Shown in pieces: positions 58,901 through 64,000 of a stretch of 64,000 nt of DNA (position 1 is the first letter of the stretch; the number at the start of each line of letters is the position of its first letter). The DNA comes from Xenopus tropicalis (lineage: Eukaryota > Chordata > Amphibia > Anura > Pipidae): assembly GCF_000004195.4 (NCBI RefSeq), contig NC_030678.2, forward strand, positions 149,848,047 to 149,912,046, read 5' to 3'. The notes beneath the pieces are model-generated. The model searched no databases. It was not told the DNA's origin and worked only from the letters and a program-made list of their open reading frames with translations. A program made the position numbers and the translations under genes.

Positions 58901-61900
58901 ATCTCCCCAACTGCCATGGGCCTTAAGGTATAGTTATCAAAATTATGGAAAGACCCCATATTTGGAAATCCCCAGGTCCGGGGCATTCTGGATAACAGGT
59001 CCCATAACTGTGCTTAACTGATGGCTCAATACCCACCAACAAAATGCACAAACATTTTAATGAGAGATTTTTCTTCTACCATTTCTTGCCCTTTAAAAAG
59101 GAAACAACAGGGCTAGCCAACTTATGGAGAACTGACAGCTGAAAGAATGGAAGCAGGGGGTCTGTGGGAAGGGGGAGCAGTCTGACTGCACTCTTCACCT
59201 TGAACACAAGCTGCAAACACAAAACAGAGCAAGCAACCCTGTAATGACAGGGTCTTCCTTATGGCAAACTCTAATAACCCCTATATGTAATAAAAAGGCA
59301 CTAAATTTGCCCAGTAACAGTATCCCATAGCAACCAATAAGATGTTTGCTTTTAAACAGGTGACCAGACAATTCTACCTTCTGATTGGTTGTTATGGGTT
59401 ACTGCTCCTGGGAAAACTTAGTGCCTTTTATTACATAACCCCGCTAAGAGCACCCAGCAATTCCCAGGGATATGCATTATATGAACAGCTCTATGGCGCA
59501 TGATGGCATGACTTGGCCTCTTCAGCTGTTAAAGACAATTCCTTCATTATCCAGCTAATAGGTTACAATATGATGAGGAGAGTTACAGTTCAATAAACAC
59601 AATAAATACTAACTATAACAAATAACTAAACAAAAAATTATGGCCTGACTGACTATAAATATTAAATATATTTTAAAAAATAAACTTATCCATTTAGTGC
59701 TTATATTTGTATGTTTATAACATATGGGTGCTTCAATGGCACTTGGAGGCTAAAGTCTGTAGGAGTCCTCTCGGACTGCAGCAGAATCAACCTAAACCAG
59801 TAATAGTACAGTGCCAGCAGAATTCCCTGTCTATCCTCCCTGCAGGCCTACTGCCACTAACACAGTAAATCAGATCTTCTTGTAAAGTAAAAGTTGCAGT
59901 GAGGCAGAGCAAACTCATACTTGCCTAGTTTGGAGATGTTCAGGTGTCAGCACAATAGCTACCCTGTAACATGTTAAAAGTGTCCTGACAAGGGCCCCTA
60001 CATGTACAGTACTGTACTCATAATATGAATGAAACTCCCAATTCTATATTTGCCCTCAGTATGCTGTAATTTGAGCTATTGACATATGCTGGCAATGCAC
60101 TTGTTCTTGCTCAACATGCCACAAGCTAAAGGTGGCCATACATGGGCAGATTTAAACTGCCGATTTGGGTCCTTCAAATCCAGATGGGCCTACCCGACCA
60201 ATATCTGGCTAAAAATCACAGAGATGCCAATTGGCCAAATTTAATTTTCCTGTCGCATCAGGGACCACATCTACTCATTGATGCTGACCTTGTTCCGATG
60301 GCTCCTATTGCCGCCAGGCCAAACAATCAGATTACTCCGATATTGGGCATTTTACGATATTATACACCCACTTAGCCACCGACATGCAATGAAACACACT
60401 AAGTTTGCCCAGTAGCAGTAAGTCATAGCAACCAATTAGATGTTTGCTTTTAAATAGGTGAACAATAAATGCCACGTGCTGACTGGTTGCTACTGCTTCT
60501 TGCCAAACTAAGTGCCTCTTAGGGCCGTGACAGAAAGGGAGATTAGTCACCGAATAATCTCCCCGAAATGCCACCCGGCTAGAATGTAAATCGCCGGTGG
60601 GACGGCATATGCAGCGCCGAAATCGCCAAAGTTTCCTCTCAAGGCAACTGCTGTGATTTTGGCAAATTGCTGCGCCGCATATGCCATCTGTCATGCAATG
60701 ACAGACAGGTTAATGGTATCTTATAACTAAATGGCAATCTATATTTACCCTAAAAGATTATATTCCATGGCCAGGCAAACGACCACAGGAACTTGTCTGA
60801 GTCACTTACATTTTATATGAACATACAGATGACAACGGTCTTTTACCAATTATCCAGTAATTGGTGGTGGGAGATAAGAAAAATAGGACTGCCAATCTGT
60901 AGAGAGGCTGCTGTAAGATGCCATAGACCAGGGGTGACCAATACGTTGATCGCGGTCCACCAGTCGATCCCCTGTGGATCACTGGTGGACCGTGATGAAG
61001 TCGGGGATGTAGAAGTGTTGCTTGAATGCATACATACACATTCACACTGCACTTCCGCATTCCCTGGTCATCAGTCAACAGCTGAATGAAAAAGTCTGGC
61101 AACCCCTGCCATAAACAGTCACTATTTAGTGGGCTGGTGAGAAAGCTATATGGGCCTCTGTAATTAAAATGCCAGGGCCCATTTTGACTCACAGTCCAGG
61201 CCTGATTACAGTACTTGCGCTAAACCAGCTTAAGCATATAAGTGGACAAGAAGAAGGATCCAGGTATGGAGCTATTAACCAGGTCATGGATGGCAAGTAG
61301 ATTTATGCCTGCCCTGAAAGAGCAGTAGAAATACATGTAAACTGCCATGGGAAGCTCAGGAATAATTGTATTCTGTTCAACAGCAATTCCCACCCACAGC
61401 ATGCAAATAGCCACGCTAGCACTGTTCAGCAAAAGGCAATTGACTTAAATGGAAATAGGAATGGGGGGAGATAAAATTAAAGATAGAAGTATTAGCGTTA
61501 AACACTAATTTGACATTATAATTTATTTTTACTTGCTGTAAATTTCACCCATATTTCCCCTTTAACCTCACCATTTTAATTACATTTGCCTTTTACAAAT
61601 TCAAGTTAAAAATTTTTCTAGAAAACTGTATATTTTCTGGGAGTACATCAGTTTATTCTTGCAAATTTTAACCTACCTGCCCATAATTGTCTATGCCAGT
61701 TACTAATCTATTTAAATTTAACAAGTCAAACGCTGTCCTTAGGGATTGACCGAGAGTGGTGAGTCCTACAGCCTGAAGGTTTTTCAGTTCATTCATAAAG
61801 GTTGCATGATTTTCTTTCCATCCAGCCTGTAAGCAAATAGAACAGGTATATGTCAGATTCTTAAACATAACATTTTCAGCTTATAAATAAAGACAAAAAC

Positions 61901-63919
61901 TGAACTTAATAGCAGTTAAATGTTTGCTGTGGTGAACTCTAATTTCACACTTTGATAAATATGCCCCTTAAAAACTTTGCTCACATAGGGAGCACTGGGG
62001 ACAGGATGTGCAGAAAACTTCTGTAGGTCCTATCCCCAGTGCTCTTTAATGGATGTGCATGCATCCAGGGTTGGGTGAAAAATCCCTTTAAAAAAATATA
62101 TATTAAATATATATTTATTTATTTATTTTTTTAAATTAAATTTTTAATTTTTTTATTTTATTTTCTATTATTATAGTTATATATTGCACCCTTTTTGATT
62201 CAGGAGGACAATATTTCATTCCACTGTGTACTTGTAAGTATATTGTTGGGATGACAATAAAACTCTACTTACTTACTTATATTGTAATGGTAGTATAAGC
62301 AACATATAAAAACATTCTCATTTCTAGATAAAAAAACAAAATATATTTGGCACCCATATCAATGTAAAAAATCCCATGGGGAAGGGGTTCAATTAACAGT
62401 CTGAGAAATGCTGATTTATGCTAGGTCATGCAAGTGGACAAAGGCTGGTTATTTAAGAACGTACTGGTACAGAACTAAGAGTGGATAATCACACAAGCTA
62501 GTTCATGCCTCTGGCAAAATGCAACTAAAATAAAATGTGTTGTTCACATAAAAATAAGAAAATGCCAGAAACGGTAACACACAGTAAAAGAACAGATGCA
62601 GGTATTGTGACTGCAAAAACCAGAACAGCATAATAAATCAAACAATAGGACTATGCTCATCAATACTAATAATAATAAAGTGACAGCAAATGAATGAAGT
62701 GCCGTATAATAGGATAGCAGCAAACATGACTGTCGAGCACGAACATTAATGCTAAGAGCAGAAAGAAAGTATAACACAAAAGTCTACCCTCAAAAACTTA
62801 CAATCCATACAAAAATAATAAACAGTTGCCGCCAAAATGCCTTTAATATTATCTTAGTGTTTTTAATAAAGAAATATACTCAGTGTGCATTTAACTGCAT
62901 TACAAATACTCCAGGTGTGCAACCTACAGCCCGCCAGCTGCTGAACTACAAATGGGGTTCCTTGACAATAATTTGGCTCTCACGTGACAGTGAGAACTAA
63001 TGACTGGGAATTTGTTTGGTGGACACTTAACTGTTTTCATATGGTAACTCCCTGCAGCCCCCAAGTCTGGTGGACATTTAACTGTTCTCATATGGTAACT
63101 CCCTGCAGCCCCCAAGTCTGGTGGACATTTAACTGTTCTAAAATGATCATTCCCATCAGCTTTTCAGACACTGGGTGCTGGGAGGTTAAGGATTGAAGGT
63201 TGGACATCCCTTGTTAGTATGTGTGTGTTTATATTGTATAAATATAAAATATATACATATGCACACGTGTTAAAATTATGTATCATTCTAAAAATGCATA
63301 CAACAAATATAATTTTATATTCCTATGTGTAATTGTATATTGCTTTGATAATAAGAAAAAAATGAAAAACAGATGAAGATTAAGCAGGGACTTAATGATA
63401 ATATTTTACACACATGCAAAACTTATTAGCTGTTATTGTGCTGAGACCTTCCCCACTTTGCAATAGGCAGATATAAGTGAGACACTAATGAAAATACATT
63501 GTTTTTATCAGGAGAGTCACTAGGGCCCACAATAGTCTCTCACAAACAGCAGCCCTGACACTCCAGGGCCCCTATCGTGATCTGCGAAGTTCCCCTTGGG
63601 GATGTCACTTTTAACTTGAGTCTCGATCTCCCACAGTTCCTTGCGGCTGCGCTGGGTTACGAGGGGGAGGAGTGGGGGATGTCGGCCATGTTTCTGTCAG
63701 CTACTGGATATGTGTGTGTGTGTGAGTGCGTGTGGTGGCTGTTAAAGGGATACATGCCAGCAAGGCTGACACAGACATGGCACACAGAGGGAGGGGGAGC
63801 AGTGGTGCCTGCTACATGATGCTGATTATATTTATGATTACCTTGATCCCATAAGGAGGCTCTTCCAGGGTGACCAGCATGTACCTGTCTCCTCTGCTAG
63901 CAGGATCTCGGGATCTGAG
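39977..63919 (-). CDS. INTS6: INTS6, Integrator complex subunit 6 (exons 2-18; exon 1 outside window)
   Basis: Seventeen exons with GT/AG borders join into 840 codons and a stop with no frame break. With the missing first exon the length should be close to the human protein (887 residues as I recall). INTS6 belongs to the nuclear Integrator complex, which cleaves snRNA 3' ends and terminates paused transcription; INTS6 helps recruit PP2A. The N-terminal von Willebrand A domain shows the MIDAS residues of GLTTLGQSL and ITDGSKL; the DxSxS part lies in exon 1. Exon 15 has a basic PKRRRCMSPLL segment, a likely nuclear signal. The C-terminal helical domain (ELKAQILREIRKPGR to HRRANQVNH) is the INTS6/SAGE1 type known to bind INTS3. 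The linker in exon 16 is divergent. The paralogue INTS6L is less likely, because FAM124A and SERPINE3 are neighbours. The old name DDX26 suggested a helicase, but no helicase motif is seen. Confidence 0.96.
41054..41147 (-). CDS. INTS6: INTS6 exon 17
   Basis: It encodes YGIIFTLLKDVQGDLQTRLL then FLQNVIKEAA, part of the helical C-terminal domain. The acceptor is GTTTTTAG and the donor GTAAGA. Confidence 0.94.
41228..41584 (-). CDS. INTS6: INTS6 exon 16
   Basis: It encodes a variable acidic linker (SDPSNNVAMNEATENHVADH onward) that ends in the conserved CRSYEEANIELKAQILREIR KPGR start of the C-terminal domain. The linker differs strongly from the human one as I recall it, while both ends are conserved. 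The acceptor is AATTATAG and the donor GTAAGT. Confidence 0.93.
41820..42158. mobile_element. Harbinger-like palindromic element, 339 bp
   Basis: TTA copies (41817-41819, 42159-42161) flank GGGCTCTGGTACACGGGGAG and its complement. The arms extend inward for about 150 bases each, with GGCGACTAATCTCCCC and GGCGACTTACATGTTCGCC, so the element can fold into a long hairpin. It is in the intron between INTS6 exons 15 and 16. Confidence 0.93.
42518..42734 (-). CDS. INTS6: INTS6 exon 15
   Basis: It encodes GMMIDEADEFVSGNQNK then GEPNMQGVPKRRRCMSPLLR and NNHIGGK. The KRRR cluster is a likely nuclear-localisation signal. The donor is GTAAGT. Confidence 0.94.
43108..43250 (-). CDS. INTS6: INTS6 exon 14
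   Basis: It encodes DQAHSIPIVQMGNYQEYLKH then RRLHTFGNPFKLDKK. The acceptor is CCCCACAG and the donor GTAATT. Confidence 0.94.
43591..43717 (-). CDS. INTS6: INTS6 exon 13
   Basis: It encodes DIKPQTFRNAYDIPRTNL then LDHLTRMRANLLKSTRQFLK and GQDE. The acceptor is TCTCCACAG and the donor GTGCAG. Confidence 0.94.
43801..44016 (-). CDS. INTS6: INTS6 exon 12
   Basis: It encodes AKIESDRVIGLIGKKFPQET then GIKVRSGSNALSLALRKDF and MDLNMKEFAGFQIALLNK. The donor is GTATGT. Confidence 0.94.
44839..44949 (-). CDS. INTS6: INTS6 exon 11
   Basis: It encodes PLKKALRMMGAPNLMPDS then MEYGLSYSVVSYLKKLSQQ, 37 codons in phase 0. The donor is GTAAAA. Confidence 0.94.
45030..45247. mobile_element. foldback MITE in INTS6 intron 10
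   Basis: CTTAATACATAAAAACTCACC on the left pairs with GGTAAGTTTTTATGTATTAAG on the right, and it ends AAATCTGCCCCC. The boundaries are approximate. Confidence 0.7.
45383..45477 (-). CDS. INTS6: INTS6 exon 10
   Basis: It encodes DLFKIHKNKPPLKWRQLFEN then YLKTMPPYYIG. The acceptor is CTTTCCAG and the donor GTAAGT. Confidence 0.94.
45660..46072. repeat. dispersed repeat with a nested insertion
   Basis: The ends match the intact copy at 6590-6893. Between GGCTCATGTG and CTATTTAGGATTACCC lies extra sequence (about 45745-45925) with GAATCCGAACCCTGCCG and GGCCGAATCCTGACTG, a separate frog repeat. It is in the intron before INTS6 exon 10. Confidence 0.7.
46225..46357 (-). CDS. INTS6: INTS6 exon 9
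   Basis: It encodes VFVANSAKYSELGHPFGYLK then ASTALSCVNLFVLPYNYPVL. The acceptor is CCCCAAAG, an AAG where CAG is more usual. The donor is GTAAGC. Confidence 0.93.
46596..46748 (-). CDS. INTS6: INTS6 exon 8
   Basis: It encodes PPRTSHPVVKFSCTDSEPM then VIDKLPFDKYELEPSPLTQF and ILERKSPHTCWT. The donor is GTAAGT. Confidence 0.94.
46837..46910. repeat. (AT)37 microsatellite
   Basis: An unbroken 74-base AT run. The minus-strand Ile-Tyr frame that overlaps it is not a gene. A hairpin (about 46935-47063, GTGTGAAAAAAATC pairing with GATTTTTTCACAC) follows. Confidence 0.97.
48502..48828. mobile_element. CAGGTATRGG-type MITE
   Basis: CAGGTATGGGACCAGTTATC on the left and GGTCCAATACCTG on the right. 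TA flanks the left end. The 104-aa frame over it is repeat-derived. It is in the intron between INTS6 exons 7 and 8. Confidence 0.85.
49023..49177 (-). CDS. INTS6: INTS6 exon 7
   Basis: It encodes GPTDPVRSVGSQPWHSC then RKLIYVRPNPKAGVPLGHWP and FWPDQNSPTL. The donor is GTAAGT. Confidence 0.94.
50283..50408 (-). CDS. INTS6: INTS6 exon 6
   Basis: It encodes GRSYSVTSQRILNQCLESLV then QKIQSGVVINFEKSGPDPP. The acceptor is TTTCTAG; the donor GTAACT follows GAGG. Confidence 0.94.
50963..51146 (-). CDS. INTS6: INTS6 exon 5
   Basis: It encodes LHLPLISPLPGSELTKEPFR then WDQRLFALVLRLPG to MCDVTG, the end of the vWA domain. The acceptor is CTTATTTAG and the donor GTAGGT. Confidence 0.95.
51800..51885. 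repeat. hAT-derived fragment
   Basis: AGTGGTGGGAAACCTGCGGC and GTCGACCTTTGGCC resemble the end of hAT elements of the CAGGGGTCGGCAACC sort. Only a fragment is present. Confidence 0.45.
52154..52243 (-). CDS. INTS6: INTS6 exon 4
   Basis: It encodes GRNPFFLEPSIIIAITDGSK then LTTANGAQDE. It holds the MIDAS aspartate (ITDGS). The intron before it is the largest of the gene here, 9.4 kb. The donor is GTAAGT. Confidence 0.93.
53780..53875. repeat. Harbinger-like fragment (GGCTGTGRCAGAC family)
   Basis: TTGCCTTGAGAGGAAACTTC, GCGCCGCGTATGCCATCCCA and CCGGTGATTTACATTC match 58742-58922 and 60522-60692. Confidence 0.65.
54051..54266. mobile_element. CAGGTATRGG-type MITE
   Basis: It starts CAGGTATGGGATCTGTTAAC and ends ACGGATCCCATATTTGCC, with internal TTAATCCTTAT. 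It is shortened relative to the family. Confidence 0.7.
54755..55281. mobile_element. CAGGTATRGG-type MITE split by another repeat
   Basis: The left part has CCTGTTATCCAGAAAG and CAAAACAATCCTATTGG, and the right end is TCCTATACCTG. Between them, about 55026-55260, lies a GC-rich segment that begins GGGTTGGACTGGGG and ends GGCCCAGTCCGATC. Confidence 0.7.
56275..56455. mobile_element. CAGGTATRGG-type MITE, truncated
   Basis: It starts CAGGTATGGGATCTGTTATC and keeps GGTACTGTTTTATTATTACG, but lacks the usual right end. Confidence 0.75.
57523..57833. mobile_element. CAGGTATRGG-type MITE, 311 bp, TA-flanked
   Basis: CAGGTATGGGATCCCTTATG and AGATCCTATACCTG with TA on both sides. It is one of the most complete copies and a good reference for the family. 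Confidence 0.88.
58517..59010. mobile_element. CAGGTATRGG-type MITE with a nested Harbinger-like element
   Basis: CAGGTATGGAATCTGTTATC on the left and GGTCCCATAACTG on the right. The excess length is the element at 58742-58922. Confidence 0.85.
58742..58922. mobile_element. Harbinger-like MITE, 181 bp, nested
   Basis: TTA copies (58739-58741, 58923-58925) flank GGGCTGTGGCAGACGGGGAG and CTGCCATGGGCC. It holds GGCGACTAATCTCCCC like the element at 41820. Confidence 0.85.
60130..60370. mobile_element. Harbinger-like MITE, decayed
   Basis: TAA then AGGTGGCCATACATGGGC, with ATATCTGGCTAAAAATC inside, as in 226-535 and 14443. The right end is not clear. Confidence 0.65.
60522..60692. repeat. Harbinger-like fragment (GGGCCGTGACAG)
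   Basis: It starts after TTA with GGGCCGTGACAGAAAGGGAG and holds CTAGAATGTAAATCGCCGG. It belongs to the family of 58742. Confidence 0.65.
60880..61203. repeat. dispersed repeat (GACTGCCAATCTGT family) with a hAT insertion
   Basis: It matches 17690 and 32583, but is interrupted within CCATAGAC by the element at 60929-61108. Confidence 0.8.
60929..61108. mobile_element. non-autonomous hAT element, 180 bp
   Basis: The ends are CAGGGGTGACCAA and TGGCAACCCCTG. The 8-bp flanks are CCATAGAC and CCATAAAC, one mismatch apart, as expected for a hAT target duplication. The sister repeats at 17690 and 32583 have a single, uninterrupted copy of this site. It has no coding capacity. Confidence 0.88.
61677..61826 (-). 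CDS. INTS6: INTS6 exon 3
   Basis: It encodes AGWKENHATFMNELKNLQAV then GLTTLGQSLRTAFDLLN and GIDNYGQ. It supplies the MIDAS threonine of the vWA domain. The donor is GTAGGT. Confidence 0.95.
62160..62285. repeat. LINE-like 3' tail fragment
   Basis: TTTCATTCCACTGTGTACTTG and GGGATGACAATAAAACTC followed by short ACTT repeats resemble the 3' end of a LINE. The family is not certain. Confidence 0.45.
63018..63141. repeat. 51-bp tandem duplication, 2.4 copies
   Basis: GGTGGACATTTAACTGTTCT starts at 63018, 63069 and 63120, each time followed (in full copies) by CATATGGTAACTCCCTGCAG. It is in INTS6 intron 2. Confidence 0.95.
63842..63919 (-). CDS. INTS6: INTS6 exon 2
   Basis: It encodes LRSRDPASRGDRYMLVTL then EEPPYGIK, phase 0 at both ends. 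The acceptor TTTCTCAG and donor GTAATC lie on the minus strand. It is the first exon in the window; the initiator exon must lie above 64000. Confidence 0.93.
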
Positions 63920-64000
63920 CTGAGAAACAAGACAGAGAGGAGCAGATGGGGTCAGTAGGAGGGAAGGACAGAGGCAGATAGAAGATCAGAGGAAGGGGGG

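Larger units (their letters stand above)
52244..61676 (-). other. INTS6: INTS6 intron 3 (9.4 kb)
   Basis: No exon-like sequence or RNA gene was recognised. It is filled with the CAGGTATRGG-type and Harbinger-like copies listed separately, an A26 tract (56895-56920), and unassigned AT-rich sequence at 52250-53770, 55290-56270, 56460-57520, 57840-58510, 59015-60120 and 61210-61670. Confidence 0.7.
61827..63841 (-). other. INTS6: INTS6 intron 2
   Basis: Two kilobases with AT-rich sequence, a LINE-like tail, the 51-bp duplication and a TG-rich run near 63710-63735. No exon or RNA gene was seen. Confidence 0.7.

Noticed and set aside
63577..63819. 80-aa plus-strand frame near the INTS6 5' side
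   Set aside because: It is GC-rich intron sequence with a TG repeat and no homology. It is not exon 1, which should lie above 64000.

Overview
This is vertebrate nuclear DNA, almost certainly from a Xenopus-type frog. The genes are split into exons with GT/AG borders. The sequence between them is packed with short inverted-repeat DNA transposons of kinds typical of frog genomes: TTAA-flanked T2/Kolobok-like, TWA-flanked Harbinger-like, TA-flanked CAGGTATRGG-type and hAT-like. The species cannot be fixed from the sequence alone. No prokaryotic or viral gene cluster, CRISPR array or operon is present.

Three protein genes are supported, in the order FAM124A (+), SERPINE3 (+), INTS6 (-). I recall the same order from human chromosome 13, so this is a conserved synteny block. 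(1) Positions 7340-8080 are the last coding exon of FAM124A; 1-7339 looks like intron and 8081 to about 8610 is 3'UTR. (2) SERPINE3 has eight coding exons between 30177 and 37471 that join in frame into a 404-residue secreted serpin with an Arg-Ser reactive bond. A TATA-box promoter and a non-coding first exon with two short uORFs are inferred near 28310-28487. (3) INTS6, a subunit of the Integrator complex, runs on the minus strand from 63919 to 39977. Seventeen coding exons (exons 2-18 by the human count) join without a break into 840 codons; exon 1 lies beyond position 64000. SERPINE3 and INTS6 converge tail to tail, with about 1.8 kb between their poly(A) signals.

Layout: 1-7339 FAM124A intron with an ~82-bp minisatellite (2455-3757); 7340-8610 FAM124A end; 8611-28300 intergenic and repeat-rich (31-bp satellite, nested transposons, a solo LTR, an 0.8-kb duplication, a large palindrome); 28310-37615 SERPINE3; 37616-39400 intergenic with a 33-bp tandem array; 39400-64000 INTS6, whose two largest introns (52244-61676 and 61827-63841) hold only repeats that I can recognise.

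I found no evidence of an undescribed gene system. The items most worth a second look are structural: a 980-bp LTR with a 4-bp target duplication sitting in a tandem array that itself arose inside a DNA transposon; a duplicated 796-bp block bracketed by two copies of a GC-rich sequence; a ~490-bp near-perfect palindrome nested in a T2 element; and the same ~82-bp minisatellite in opposite orientations 28 kb apart.
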